Assembly: GCA_046756405.1 (NCBI GenBank)
Contig: JBHHWH010000040.1
Span: 1 to 21,285, forward strand
Length of the DNA stretch: 21,285 nt
From: JBHHWH01 sp046756405
GTDB taxonomy: Bacteria; Actinomycetota; Acidimicrobiia; Spongiisociales; ZC4RG35
Direction: 5' to 3'
In this document: piece after piece, positions 14,170-21,285 of the stretch
Position numbering within the stretch: the stretch's first letter is position 1
Layout: the number at the start of each line of letters is the position of its first letter
Program-made: the position numbers and the translations under genes
Notes under the pieces: generated by a model
What the model was told of the DNA's origin: nothing
The model's database searches: none
Seen by the model: only the letters and a program-made list of their open reading frames with translations

Positions 14170-15375
14170 TTGAACATTCTCCTGATCTGGCTCGTCCTGG
14201 CTGGTCCGGTCTGGGCGGTGCTCGCCACCTACGTCGTGCCGCGGCGTTATCGGGAGCGGGGCCTCGATGTGGCTTCGGTGCGGCCCATCTCCGGCTTGTT
14301 CGGAGCCACCCTCGGCCCGCTCGGGGTCGGGTATCTCTATTGGAATACACCCACGATCAGGCGGCGCCACATCCTCGCCTCGGGGCTCCTCCTTGCTGTG
14401 GAGCTCTGGGCGCTGTTCAGGTTTGTCTTTCCCGACAATGTGTGCAACACCAGCCCCGGATACGTAGCCAACCAGATTCAGGGTGGCCTGGTCCTCGGCC
14501 TGGTGTTTGGCACGATGGCGGTGGGGCTCACCCTGATCTACTCGGTCCAGGGGATCATAAGCTTCGCCCACGGCCAGTTCTTCATGCTGGGAGGGGTCCT
14601 CGCCTTTCTTCTCGCCACCCAAATCTTCGAGATCAACGGCGTGTTCGCCGTCCCGATCGCCGGGCTAGCGGTGCTGATTGTCGGTGCATTGTTTGAACGG
14701 TCGATGCTCTCTCCGATGCACAATGGAAGAATCGAGCGGGCCGGTGAGTACGCCATCCTGGTCACCTTCGGTTTCGGATTGTTCTTACAGTTCGCTCTGG
14801 TCGGCTTGCTGGGCAGCCCGACCGGGTTGAAGGCACCTCGCTACACCGACCGGCCCCTGTTTGGCATCGACACCGCCGCCTTCGATCTGGGGCCATTGCG
14901 GATTCGCACCGATTTCTGGATAGCGGGGATCATCGGTGGTGCTCTGGTGCTGGGACTGTGGTGGTTTCTTCAGCGCACCTGGACGGGGATGAGCCTTCGG
15001 GCGGTGTCTCAACATCGTCAGGCCTCCTCGATCGTCGGCATCAACTCGGGGAGAGCCTTCACCCTCGCATTCGCCATCGGGAGCATGCTGGCGGGGATGG
15101 CCGGCGCGGTGCTCGTCCCGGTGCTGAACTTCCCGGTGCCCCCGATCGCGTTTCAGGTGGCGATCCGCTCCTACGTGATCATTGTTCTCGGCGGTCTCGG
15201 CTCGGTGATCGGCGCCTTCCTGGGAGGCCTGTTCGTTGGGGTCGCCGAGGCCCTCGGCGCGGGCTGTTTTCCAGATCCGACCCGGGCCGGCAGCTATCAG
15301 CTCGTCTTTCCGCTGCTGGCCTTCGCCCTCATACTGTTAGTCAGGCCCCGGGGTCTGTTCGGAAGGGAGCGCTGA
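14170..15375 (+). CDS. ABC transporter permease, LivH type, with N-terminal extension
   Basis: The core from about residue 97 is a standard LivH-type permease. QIQGGLVLGLVFGTMAVGLTLIYS leads into SFAHGQFFMLGG, and later blocks include MSLRAVSQHRQASSIVGIN (the coupling region facing the ATPases) and VLGGLGSVIGAFLGGLFVG. Family members are about 290 residues, but this one has 401 because about 96 residues with two to three hydrophobic segments and a basic loop (VVPRRYRER) precede the core. The start is a TTG at 14170 with only weak ribosome-binding signal; no other start codon is in frame upstream. Since residues 1-96 are hydrophobic and in frame, I take the extension as real. The stop overlaps the next start by TGATG. 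It forms the membrane channel together with the next gene product. Confidence 0.88.
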   Translation: MNILLIWLVLAGPVWAVLATYVVPRRYRERGLDVASVRPISGLFGATLGPLGVGYLYWNTPTIRRRHILASGLLLAVELWALFRFVFPDNVCNTSPGYVANQIQGGLVLGLVFGTMAVGLTLIYSVQGIISFAHGQFFMLGGVLAFLLATQIFEINGVFAVPIAGLAVLIVGALFERSMLSPMHNGRIERAGEYAILVTFGFGLFLQFALVGLLGSPTGLKAPRYTDRPLFGIDTAAFDLGPLRIRTDFWIAGIIGGALVLGLWWFLQRTWTGMSLRAVSQHRQASSIVGINSGRAFTLAFAIGSMLAGMAGAVLVPVLNFPVPPIAFQVAIRSYVIIVLGGLGSVIGAFLGGLFVGVAEALGAGCFPDPTRAGSYQLVFPLLAFALILLVRPRGLFGRER

Positions 15376-16781
15376 TGGCGGTGACCGTCGCTCAAAAGCG
15401 GGCGATCGGCCTCACGCTGGTCGCCGCTTTCGTGGCCCTCTTGCTGGCCGCCCCCGGATTCTTCCTCACCAGTGGCTATCGACTCGATGTCGCTCGTCTC
15501 GCCATCTATGTGGCGATCCTGGCCGCCACCTGGTCGCTGCTGGCGGGTGTGGCCGGCCAGTTCTCGTTTGCCCACGTCACCATCGCCGGCCTTTCCGCCT
15601 ACGGAGGAGCCATCTGGGTGAGGGAGGTCAACGGTGCGCTGGGGAGCGTGTACGGCGGAATCGTGTTCGGCACACTTTTCGCCTGGGTGGTGGGGACCCT
15701 GCTCGGCTTGCTCCTGCTCAGGTTGCGGGCTGCATATCTGGCTCTCTTCACCATCGCTTTCGCCGAGATGGTTCGGCTCGCCGTGGTCGCCGAGACCGAT
15801 CTGACCGGGGGGAGACTGTCACTTGCCGTTCGGCCGCTTCCCGGCTCAGAGTTGACGTTCCATTATCTAATGGTCGGCCTCCTCATGGTGCTCCTGGGTC
15901 TGATCTATTGGCTGCTGCGCTCCAAGTACGGGTTGTTCCTCCGGGCAATGCGCGAGGATGAGGGCGCCGCCGCCGCCCTGGCCGTCAACGTGGTCCGGCT
16001 CAAGGTCTTCGTCTTCTCGGTGACCTCCTTGATGCTGGGATTCTCGGCAGCGGTCTACACACACACGACCACCCGGCTGGCGCCGGAGCGGCTCGACCTT
16101 CTCTTCATGGGCCAGGTGATCGCGGTTGCTGTGATCGGTGGGCTAGAGAGCCCCCTCGCCGCAGCTATCGGCGCCTTGCTCATGTTCGGGGCCCTGGAGA
16201 ACCTGCGTCGGATCAGCATCGGGACCGGCGCCTTTGACGTCCTGACGATCGTGGCGGTGATCGTCGTGGTGCTCCTGGTGGCTGGGCTGTGGCGTCTTCA
16301 TCGCAAGGCGGGGAGACCAATGCCGTCGGCGGCCTTGAGAAACCTCCCCTGGCTGGGGGCGAGCACAGTCCTGAGCGTGGTCTTCCTCTTCTCGATCGGG
16401 AACAGTTCTGGTCTGGGAGGCGTCGGGGTGTGGCTGGTGTTGGCGGGGGCAATTGCGGCGGCAGCCGCTTTCGTGTCGAGGATGTACGCCGCCGGCCTCC
16501 CGACCTGGTTCGAGCCTGCCATCGGGATGCTGGTCACGATATCGGTTGGTTTAGCGCTGGTGTTGCGCATGATCCCAGCCGCGAGCGTCGACGTCGAGCT
16601 CGGGGTGTGGCGGTTCGGGGTGTTCGGGGCTCTGCTCATGCTGACCTTGCGATTCGCCCGCAACGGGTTGATCGCCCCGGTGATCGCCTATCTGTCCGGC
16701 CGTAGCGAGGCGCTGGCATTGACCGTTTCCAAACGTGAAGCGGCTGGCGAGCCGGTGGCCGCCCCGGAGGATTCGTCATGA
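15375..16781 (+). CDS. ABC transporter permease, LivM type, with C-terminal membrane extension
   Basis: The ATG at 15375 overlaps the previous stop (TGATG). Residues 1 to about 315 form a LivM-type permease: FAHVTIAGLSAYGG near the first helices, LRAAYLALFTIAFAEM, then MREDEGAAAALAVNVVRLKVFVFSVTS as the ATPase-coupling loop, and VAVIGGLESPLAAAIGALL. About 150 further residues, with roughly four hydrophobic segments and a short polar tail (EAAGEPVAAPEDSS), have no counterpart in the usual family length of 300-360. The open frame reaches back to 14958, but that part is antiparallel-frame shadow of LivH. This permease pairs with LivH and with the two ATPases that follow. The extension might bind an accessory protein or shape selectivity. 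The next gene overlaps by four bases. Confidence 0.88.
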   Translation: MAVTVAQKRAIGLTLVAAFVALLLAAPGFFLTSGYRLDVARLAIYVAILAATWSLLAGVAGQFSFAHVTIAGLSAYGGAIWVREVNGALGSVYGGIVFGTLFAWVVGTLLGLLLLRLRAAYLALFTIAFAEMVRLAVVAETDLTGGRLSLAVRPLPGSELTFHYLMVGLLMVLLGLIYWLLRSKYGLFLRAMREDEGAAAALAVNVVRLKVFVFSVTSLMLGFSAAVYTHTTTRLAPERLDLLFMGQVIAVAVIGGLESPLAAAIGALLMFGALENLRRISIGTGAFDVLTIVAVIVVVLLVAGLWRLHRKAGRPMPSAALRNLPWLGASTVLSVVFLFSIGNSSGLGGVGVWLVLAGAIAAAAAFVSRMYAAGLPTWFEPAIGMLVTISVGLALVLRMIPAASVDVELGVWRFGVFGALLMLTLRFARNGLIAPVIAYLSGRSEALALTVSKREAAGEPVAAPEDSS

Positions 16782-17539
16782 AGCTGACTGTCGAGGGCGT
16801 CGCCAAGCACTTCGGTGGAAACACGGTGCTGCGAGGTGTGACATTCGAGGTGACCGAGCCGCAAGTCTGCGGCTTGATCGGCCCCAACGGAGCCGGCAAA
16901 ACGACCCTCGCCAACATTCTGGATGGTGCGCTCCCGGCCAGCGGTGGCTCGGTCTGGTTGAACGAGGCCCGGGTTGACGGCCTACCACCGTACGAGATGG
17001 CCTTGAGAGGCTTTGGCCGCACCTTTCAGGTTCCCCGACCTTTTGAGCGGATGACCGTCCACGAGAACCTCGAGGTGCCGGCCCGCGCAATCTCCGCAGG
17101 GGGTGGAAAGCTCGAGCCGGGCCGGATCATGGAGGTGCTCGAGTTCCTTCAGATCGAGCACCTCAGGAGTGAGCTCGCTCGGGCGTTGTCCGGCGGTCAG
17201 AAGAAGCTGCTGGAGCTGGCCCGCCTGATGATTCTCGACCCCGACTTCATCGTCCTTGATGAGCCGTTTGCCGGCGTGCATCCCTCGTTACGGGAGACGA
17301 TTTATGGATTCATCCAGAGAATGCGGGAGGAAGGCAAGGCCTTCATCATCATCAGCCATGACATGACCACCATCTTCACCATCACCGAACGCCTTCTCGT
17401 TCTCTCCGATGGAGTGTTGATCGCCGACGGTCTGCCCCAGGCGGTCCGGGAAGACCCCCGAGTCATCGCGGCCTATCTGGGCAGCGCCGAACATGACTTC
17501 CACCTCGAGCAAGGAGATCAGGGTGCTCATAGTTCGTGA
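16778..17539 (+). CDS. ABC transporter ATP-binding protein, LivG type
   Basis: A complete 253-residue ATPase. The Walker A motif GPNGAGKT is at residues 35-42. The Q-loop region has FGRTFQVPRPFERMTV, the signature is LSGGQKKLLELAR (about 137-149), and Walker B with catalytic Glu is FIVLDEPFAG. The switch His is in ISHDM. The FGRTFQ...F.RMTV arrangement is characteristic of LivG rather than LivF. It hydrolyses ATP on the cytoplasmic side, as a heterodimer with the next gene product. The ATG overlaps the LivM stop (ATGA). Its tail (EHDFHLEQGDQGAHSS) carries the coding overlap with LivF and is not conserved. All catalytic residues are present. Confidence 0.93.
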   Translation: MKLTVEGVAKHFGGNTVLRGVTFEVTEPQVCGLIGPNGAGKTTLANILDGALPASGGSVWLNEARVDGLPPYEMALRGFGRTFQVPRPFERMTVHENLEVPARAISAGGGKLEPGRIMEVLEFLQIEHLRSELARALSGGQKKLLELARLMILDPDFIVLDEPFAGVHPSLRETIYGFIQRMREEGKAFIIISHDMTTIFTITERLLVLSDGVLIADGLPQAVREDPRVIAAYLGSAEHDFHLEQGDQGAHSS

Positions 17540-18221
17540 CCTCTCCGTGGGTTACTACCGCGACCTGTTGGTCCTCCGCGACCTGAACGTAGAAGCACGG
17601 GCGGGGATCACCGCCATCCTCGGAGCGAACGGCGTCGGCAAATCCACCCTTCTCAAGGCGGTGTACGGCTTCTTGCGGCCCCAGAAAGGATCCATCGAGT
17701 TCAACGGCGTCGACCTGGTGGGGACTCCTCCTCACCGCATGGTGGACGCCGGGCTCTCCTACATACCGCAACAGAGCAGTGTCTTTCCCCACATGACCGT
17801 CGAGGAGAACCTGCGCATGGGAGCCTGGACCTTCAAAAGAGACGACCGACGGGTGGAGGAGCAGCTGGAAAGGAACTACGTGCGGTTTCCGGTGCTGAAG
17901 GAGAAACGCAAACAGCGTGCCGGAGAGTTGTCCGGGGGTCAGCAGCGGATGGTAGAGATCGGACGCGGTCTGATGACCGCGCCGCACGTGTTTCTCATCG
18001 ACGAGCCCACCGCAGGTCTGGCAGCAAGGCTGACCGGCGAAGTCTACGAGATGCTCGTCGCCCTGCGAGAAGAGGGGCTCATCATCCTGTTGGTCGACCA
18101 AGAGATTCGCTCCGCACTCAAGATCGCCGACTATGTGTACGTCCTCGACCTGGGCCGGAATCGCTTCGAGGGTCCGCCTTCCGAATTCGAGGACCTGAAG
18201 AAGGCATTCTGGTCGTCGTGA
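17523..18221 (+). CDS. ABC transporter ATP-binding protein, LivF type
   Basis: The partner ATPase, of LivF type, about 232 residues from this start. The Walker A motif GANGVGKS is at residues 34-41, the signature is ELSGGQQRMVEIGR and Walker B is VFLIDEPTAG. The switch region reads LLVDQEIRSAL; LivF proteins commonly lack the His here, so ATP hydrolysis may be asymmetric with LivG. Two starts are possible: an ATG at 17493 and a GTG at 17523. I prefer the GTG because AAGGAG stands six bases before it and because LivF proteins normally begin a few residues before RDLSVGY. The gene overlaps LivG by about 17 bases, or 47 from the ATG. It ends in GTGA shared with the crotonase gene. Confidence 0.92.
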   Translation: MLIVRDLSVGYYRDLLVLRDLNVEARAGITAILGANGVGKSTLLKAVYGFLRPQKGSIEFNGVDLVGTPPHRMVDAGLSYIPQQSSVFPHMTVEENLRMGAWTFKRDDRRVEEQLERNYVRFPVLKEKRKQRAGELSGGQQRMVEIGRGLMTAPHVFLIDEPTAGLAARLTGEVYEMLVALREEGLIILLVDQEIRSALKIADYVYVLDLGRNRFEGPPSEFEDLKKAFWSS

Positions 18222-19009
18222 GCAACGTGCCTCCCAACAACGACCACGTCGTCCATCATCGTGACGCGGCGGTGCTCACCATCACGCTGAATCGCCCCGA
18301 TCGGCTCAACGCGGTATCGGAGGAGATGTATCGGCGGCTCGTTGACATAGTCACCCACCCCGAGGAACTCGATCGGGTCATCGTGTTGGAGGGGGAAGGT
18401 CGTGCTTTCTGCGTGGGTGCAGACCTGAAGGCCCATCGCACCGGTCGCTCTGCGGCCGAGCGTGAGGCCTACGTCGAGTTGGCCCAGGCCGCCTGCACGG
18501 CCCTACAGCACAGCTCACTCCCTGTCATCGCCAAGGTGCAGGGATATGCGCTCGGAGCCGGCGCCGAGCTCGCCCTCAGCTGCGACCTCGTTGTCATGGC
18601 AGACGAAGCCGAGATAGGTTTCCCCGAGCTATCTTTGGGCACCTACGTAGGGGGAGGTCTCACCTACCTGCTTCCCGCTCTCGTCGGGCTAGCCAGGGCC
18701 AGAGAGCTGCTGTTCTTCGGTGAGCGCATCACCGGTCGGGATGCTGCCGGGTTGGGCCTCATCCATCGGGCGGTTCCTGAATCGGAGCTCGATGCGACTG
18801 TTGCCACGATCGCCGGGCGGCTCGCTGAGCTGGCGCCCATCCCGACACGGCTCCTCAGACGCGCACTCAGAGAGACAGCCCCGGTCGATCGGGCTGAAGC
18901 GATGCGCCGGGAAGCCGAGGACTTGCTCACCACCATGGAGACAGAGGACTGGCGGGAAGGCGTACGGGCCTTTACCGAGAAACGAAAGCCGAGGTTCCGG
19001 GGACGATGA
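18218..19009 (+). CDS. Enoyl-CoA hydratase/isomerase (crotonase) family protein
   Basis: A 263-residue crotonase. The oxyanion-hole strand is FCVGADLKAH, followed by the second oxyanion block GYALGAGAELALSCDLV. Glu117 (in GAGAELA) and Glu137 (in FPELSLG) are 20 residues apart, matching the two catalytic Glu of enoyl-CoA hydratase (144 and 164), so hydratase chemistry is likely intact. It would add water across a 2,3-double bond of an enoyl-CoA in the cytoplasm; CaiD-like crotonobetainyl-CoA hydratase and dehydratase belong to the same superfamily. The GTG start overlaps the LivF stop (GTGA), and its stop overlaps the next gene (ATGA). It is therefore translated with the importer and with an acyl-CoA synthetase, which suggests that the imported compound is processed as a CoA thioester. 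The exact substrate is unknown. Confidence 0.87.
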   Translation: MSNVPPNNDHVVHHRDAAVLTITLNRPDRLNAVSEEMYRRLVDIVTHPEELDRVIVLEGEGRAFCVGADLKAHRTGRSAAEREAYVELAQAACTALQHSSLPVIAKVQGYALGAGAELALSCDLVVMADEAEIGFPELSLGTYVGGGLTYLLPALVGLARARELLFFGERITGRDAAGLGLIHRAVPESELDATVATIAGRLAELAPIPTRLLRRALRETAPVDRAEAMRREAEDLLTTMETEDWREGVRAFTEKRKPRFRGR

Positions 19010-21096
19010 GTGATCTCAGGCACATCCTCGAGCCACGTTCCGTGGCGGTGGTCGGTGCGTCGCGTGACCCCTCCAAGCGCGGACATCAGGTCGTGCACCG
19101 CCTGGTCGAAGACCACTTCGATGGGGCCATCTACCCCATTAACCCCGGTGCCGACGAGATCGCCGGCGTAGCGGCCTACCCCTCGGTGGCCGACGTGCCC
19201 GGGCCCATCGACCTGGCTCTCATCGCCCTGCCTGCCTCGGGCGTTGCGGCGGCCGTCGAGCTGTGCGGACAGCAAGGCGTGAAAGGCGTGGTCGTGCTGG
19301 CAGTCGGTTTCCGGGAGTCCGGAGACGCGGGAGCGGCGTTGGAGTCAGAGCTGGTCGAGACGTGTGCCCGCTACGGCATGCGACTCATCGGGCCCAACAC
19401 CTCGGGTCTGTTCAACCTGCACCGGGGCATGAACCTGGTGGGTGCGGCGGGTATTCCCCGGGGCCGGATCGGTGTGCTCTCCCAGAGCGGGAATGTGATA
19501 CTCGGGTTGATCGCCGACGCCGCCGAGCATGACACCGGATTCAGCATCTATGTGGGTGTTGGTAACCTGGCCGATGTCGGCCATGACGAGCTGACTGCCT
19601 ACCTCCACGACGACGATCAGACCGGCGCAGTTGCCGTCTACGGCGAGGGTTTCTCCAACGGGCGGGAGTTTCTCCGACAGGCGAGAAAGACCGTGGTGGA
19701 CAAGCCAGTGGTGATGCTCAAAGCGGGACGCTCCGAGGCCGGGTCGATGTCCGCCAGCTCTCACACCGGCGCCCTGGCCAGCGATCACCGCGTAGTCGAT
19801 TCGGTCCTCCGCCAGGCCGGGGTCATCTCGGTCGGTCGATCCGACGAGCTACTGGCGGTGACCGACAGCCTGGCCCGGCTTCCGCAGATCTCAGGCCGCC
19901 GGATCGCGGTGCTGGCCGACGGGGGCGGGCACGCCACGATGGCAGCGGACGCGCTCTCCGAGTTCGGGCTTGAGCTTCCCCGTCTTCGATCGGAGACACG
20001 CCAGGCCCTGGCCGAGCTGTTGCCAGCTGCGGCGTCTGTGGCCAATCCGGTCGATGTGGCAGGTGGTGCGGACCTCAACCCTGGCGTCTTCTCATCTCTA
20101 GTCGAGGTCCTCGCCAGTGATCCGGATGTCGACGGACTCCTCATGGTCGGTCTATTCGGGGGATATGCCATCCGGTTCTCCTCGTCGCATGGCGAGGCCG
20201 AGGAGCTGGCGGCGAAACAGATCGCCGGGATCATGGAAATGTCGGGGAAACCCATCGTTGTTCAGAGTGTGTATGCCCGTGAAGGGACACCGGCGCTCGA
20301 TCTGCTGGAGAGTCATGCCATCCCGGTCCACCAGTCCATCGACGTCGCTTCGCGATGTGTGGCCGCTCTCGTCGAGCGCCACCTCTACCTGTCCACTCGA
20401 GAGGAACGAAGCGACTTCGCCGGCTTCGACGACCGGCTCGCCGGGACGCCGAGGATGCTCACCGAGACCGAGGCGAGGGAGATACTCAGTTCGAGCGGAA
20501 TCCCGGTAGCGGAATGGGTTGTAGCCACCACCCCCGAGCAGGCAAGTCAGGCCGCCGTCGGTTTCGGACGGCCAGTGGCACTGAAGATCGTCTCACCTGG
20601 TATCGCCCACAAGTCAGATCTTGGCGGCGTCGCCCTCGGCGTCGAGCCGTCCGATGCCGGCCCGGCGTTCCAAGGGATCATCGACGCCGTCACCCGAAAC
20701 GCTCCCCAAGCCGAGATCTCGGGGGTGCTGGTCTCCCCGATGGTGGGTCCCGGGATCGAGCTGCTGGTCGGTGCCACCAACGAGCCAACGTTCGGCCCTG
20801 TCGTGGCCGTTGGGCTGGGTGGAACCCTCGTCGAGGTCGTTCGCCGTGTCACATTCAGAGCTCTACCCATCACCCGGCTTGAGGCGAACGAGACCCTTGA
20901 TGAGCTCGGTGCGGCCCTATTTGACGGATTTCGGGGGATGCCGCCAAGCAGAGATGAGGTGATCGACTTGCTGCTGAGCGTCTCGGACATGATGAGGCGG
21001 CGAACCGAGATCCAGGAGCTAGACCTGAACCCGGTAATACTGGGGTGGGATGGGCCCATCGTGGTCGACGCCAAGATTGTCGAAGCCTACGATTGA
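19006..21096 (+). CDS. ADP-forming acyl-CoA synthetase (acetate-CoA ligase ADP-forming type), alpha-beta fusion
   Basis: A 696-residue fusion of the CoA-binding/ligase half and the ATP-grasp half of NDP-forming acyl-CoA synthetases, which make an acyl-CoA from acid, CoA and ATP (or the reverse) through phosphohistidine. Residues about 7-130 form the CoA-binding Rossmann domain (SVAVVGASRDPSKRG). SSHTGALA contains the phosphorylated His253. From about residue 480 the ATP-grasp domain begins (LTETEAREILSSSGIPV), with KIVSPGIAHKSDLGG near 527 and GATNEPTFGPVVAVGLGG near 590. The ATG overlaps the crotonase stop. It closes the importer operon and probably activates the imported or hydrolysed acid. 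Members act on acetate, other short acids, aryl acids or pimelate; sequence alone does not settle the choice. All key motifs are present. Confidence 0.9.
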   Translation: MSDLRHILEPRSVAVVGASRDPSKRGHQVVHRLVEDHFDGAIYPINPGADEIAGVAAYPSVADVPGPIDLALIALPASGVAAAVELCGQQGVKGVVVLAVGFRESGDAGAALESELVETCARYGMRLIGPNTSGLFNLHRGMNLVGAAGIPRGRIGVLSQSGNVILGLIADAAEHDTGFSIYVGVGNLADVGHDELTAYLHDDDQTGAVAVYGEGFSNGREFLRQARKTVVDKPVVMLKAGRSEAGSMSASSHTGALASDHRVVDSVLRQAGVISVGRSDELLAVTDSLARLPQISGRRIAVLADGGGHATMAADALSEFGLELPRLRSETRQALAELLPAAASVANPVDVAGGADLNPGVFSSLVEVLASDPDVDGLLMVGLFGGYAIRFSSSHGEAEELAAKQIAGIMEMSGKPIVVQSVYAREGTPALDLLESHAIPVHQSIDVASRCVAALVERHLYLSTREERSDFAGFDDRLAGTPRMLTETEAREILSSSGIPVAEWVVATTPEQASQAAVGFGRPVALKIVSPGIAHKSDLGGVALGVEPSDAGPAFQGIIDAVTRNAPQAEISGVLVSPMVGPGIELLVGATNEPTFGPVVAVGLGGTLVEVVRRVTFRALPITRLEANETLDELGAALFDGFRGMPPSRDEVIDLLLSVSDMMRRRTEIQELDLNPVILGWDGPIVVDAKIVEAYD

Positions 21097-21192
21097 TCCC
21101 GGCCGGGGTAAACAGTCGCGGGACCTGTCAGCCGTGGCCGTACGGGGCGGAATATCGGCGGTGTCGGGTGCGGGGCCGTGATCTCACTACTT

Positions 21193-21285
21193 TCACCCGA
21201 GGCTGAGCAAGGCCATCTGAGTGGTGGTCAACATGATCGACGACGACACACGATGGTCCTCGGCCCCCACCGCCACCGTCCCCAT
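21193..21285 (-). CDS. Possible 3' end of a minus-strand gene (partial)
   Basis: From the right edge, the minus strand is open for 30 codons (containing VAVGAEDHRVSSS and MLTTTQMALLSLG) to a TGA at 21195-21193. The composition looks like the end of a soluble enzyme, but I do not recognise it. A competing plus-strand start (ATG at 21234) has no clear ribosome-binding site. The rest of 21097-21192 shows only a CCCGGCCGGG palindrome (21098-21107), a possible weak stem after the operon. Confidence 0.25.
   Translation of the reverse strand: MGTVAVGAEDHRVSSSIMLTTTQMALLSLG

Noticed and set aside
14958..15374. Extended N-terminus of the LivM-type permease
   Set aside because: The extra 139 residues overlap LivH in another frame and are polar and Arg/Gly-rich. 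The ATG at 15375 has the typical TGATG coupling.
1..21285. CRISPR array
   Set aside because: No regularly spaced repeats of suitable length were seen on either strand.

Overview
The window is high-GC DNA from an actinobacterium-like genome. The main signs are frequent GTG/TTG starts, many 4-bp ATGA or GTGA stop/start overlaps, and a lipoprotein with a Thr/Glu/Pro-rich linker. The gene set would fit Acidimicrobiia-type bacteria, but that is a guess. TGA is the stop codon of several intact genes, so the code is standard. 

Region 1 (1-2265) is the end of an integrative element. On the minus strand there are two tandem excisionase-type helix-turn-helix genes and the C-terminal catalytic part of a tyrosine recombinase whose N-terminal part is gone. 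Between them, on the plus strand, lies a two-gene cassette: a CPBP-type membrane protease and an unknown protein. The region ends in the 3' half of a tRNA-Lys(UUU) gene, which looks like an attachment-site scar. 

Region 2 (2578-9150) is a plus-strand operon. Two paralogous flavoprotein/GcvT fusions of the dimethylglycine/sarcosine dehydrogenase type flank a non-pyrrolysine MttB-family methyltransferase and a small coupled ORF. This is an N-demethylation module for methylated amines or betaines. No corrinoid protein is present. 

Region 3 (9346-10572, minus strand) holds a protoglobin with two in-frame TGA codons and a late frameshift, followed by an overlapping MarR-type regulator with its own frameshift. 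Both look decayed. 

Region 4 (10699-21096, plus strand) starts with a C45-type Ntn amide hydrolase/acyltransferase and an RpiR/SIS regulator. A tightly packed branched-chain-amino-acid-type ABC importer follows (binding lipoprotein, two permeases with unusual extra membrane segments, two ATPases). It is translationally coupled to a crotonase and an ADP-forming acyl-CoA synthetase. A strong hairpin separates the binding-protein gene from the permease genes. 

Taken together, the window suggests uptake of a small organic solute, possible amide hydrolysis, CoA activation, hydration and oxidative N-demethylation. A carnitine- or betaine-like substrate is the simplest hypothesis, but it is inference from gene content. 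The last 190 bases contain at most the 3' end of a minus-strand gene.
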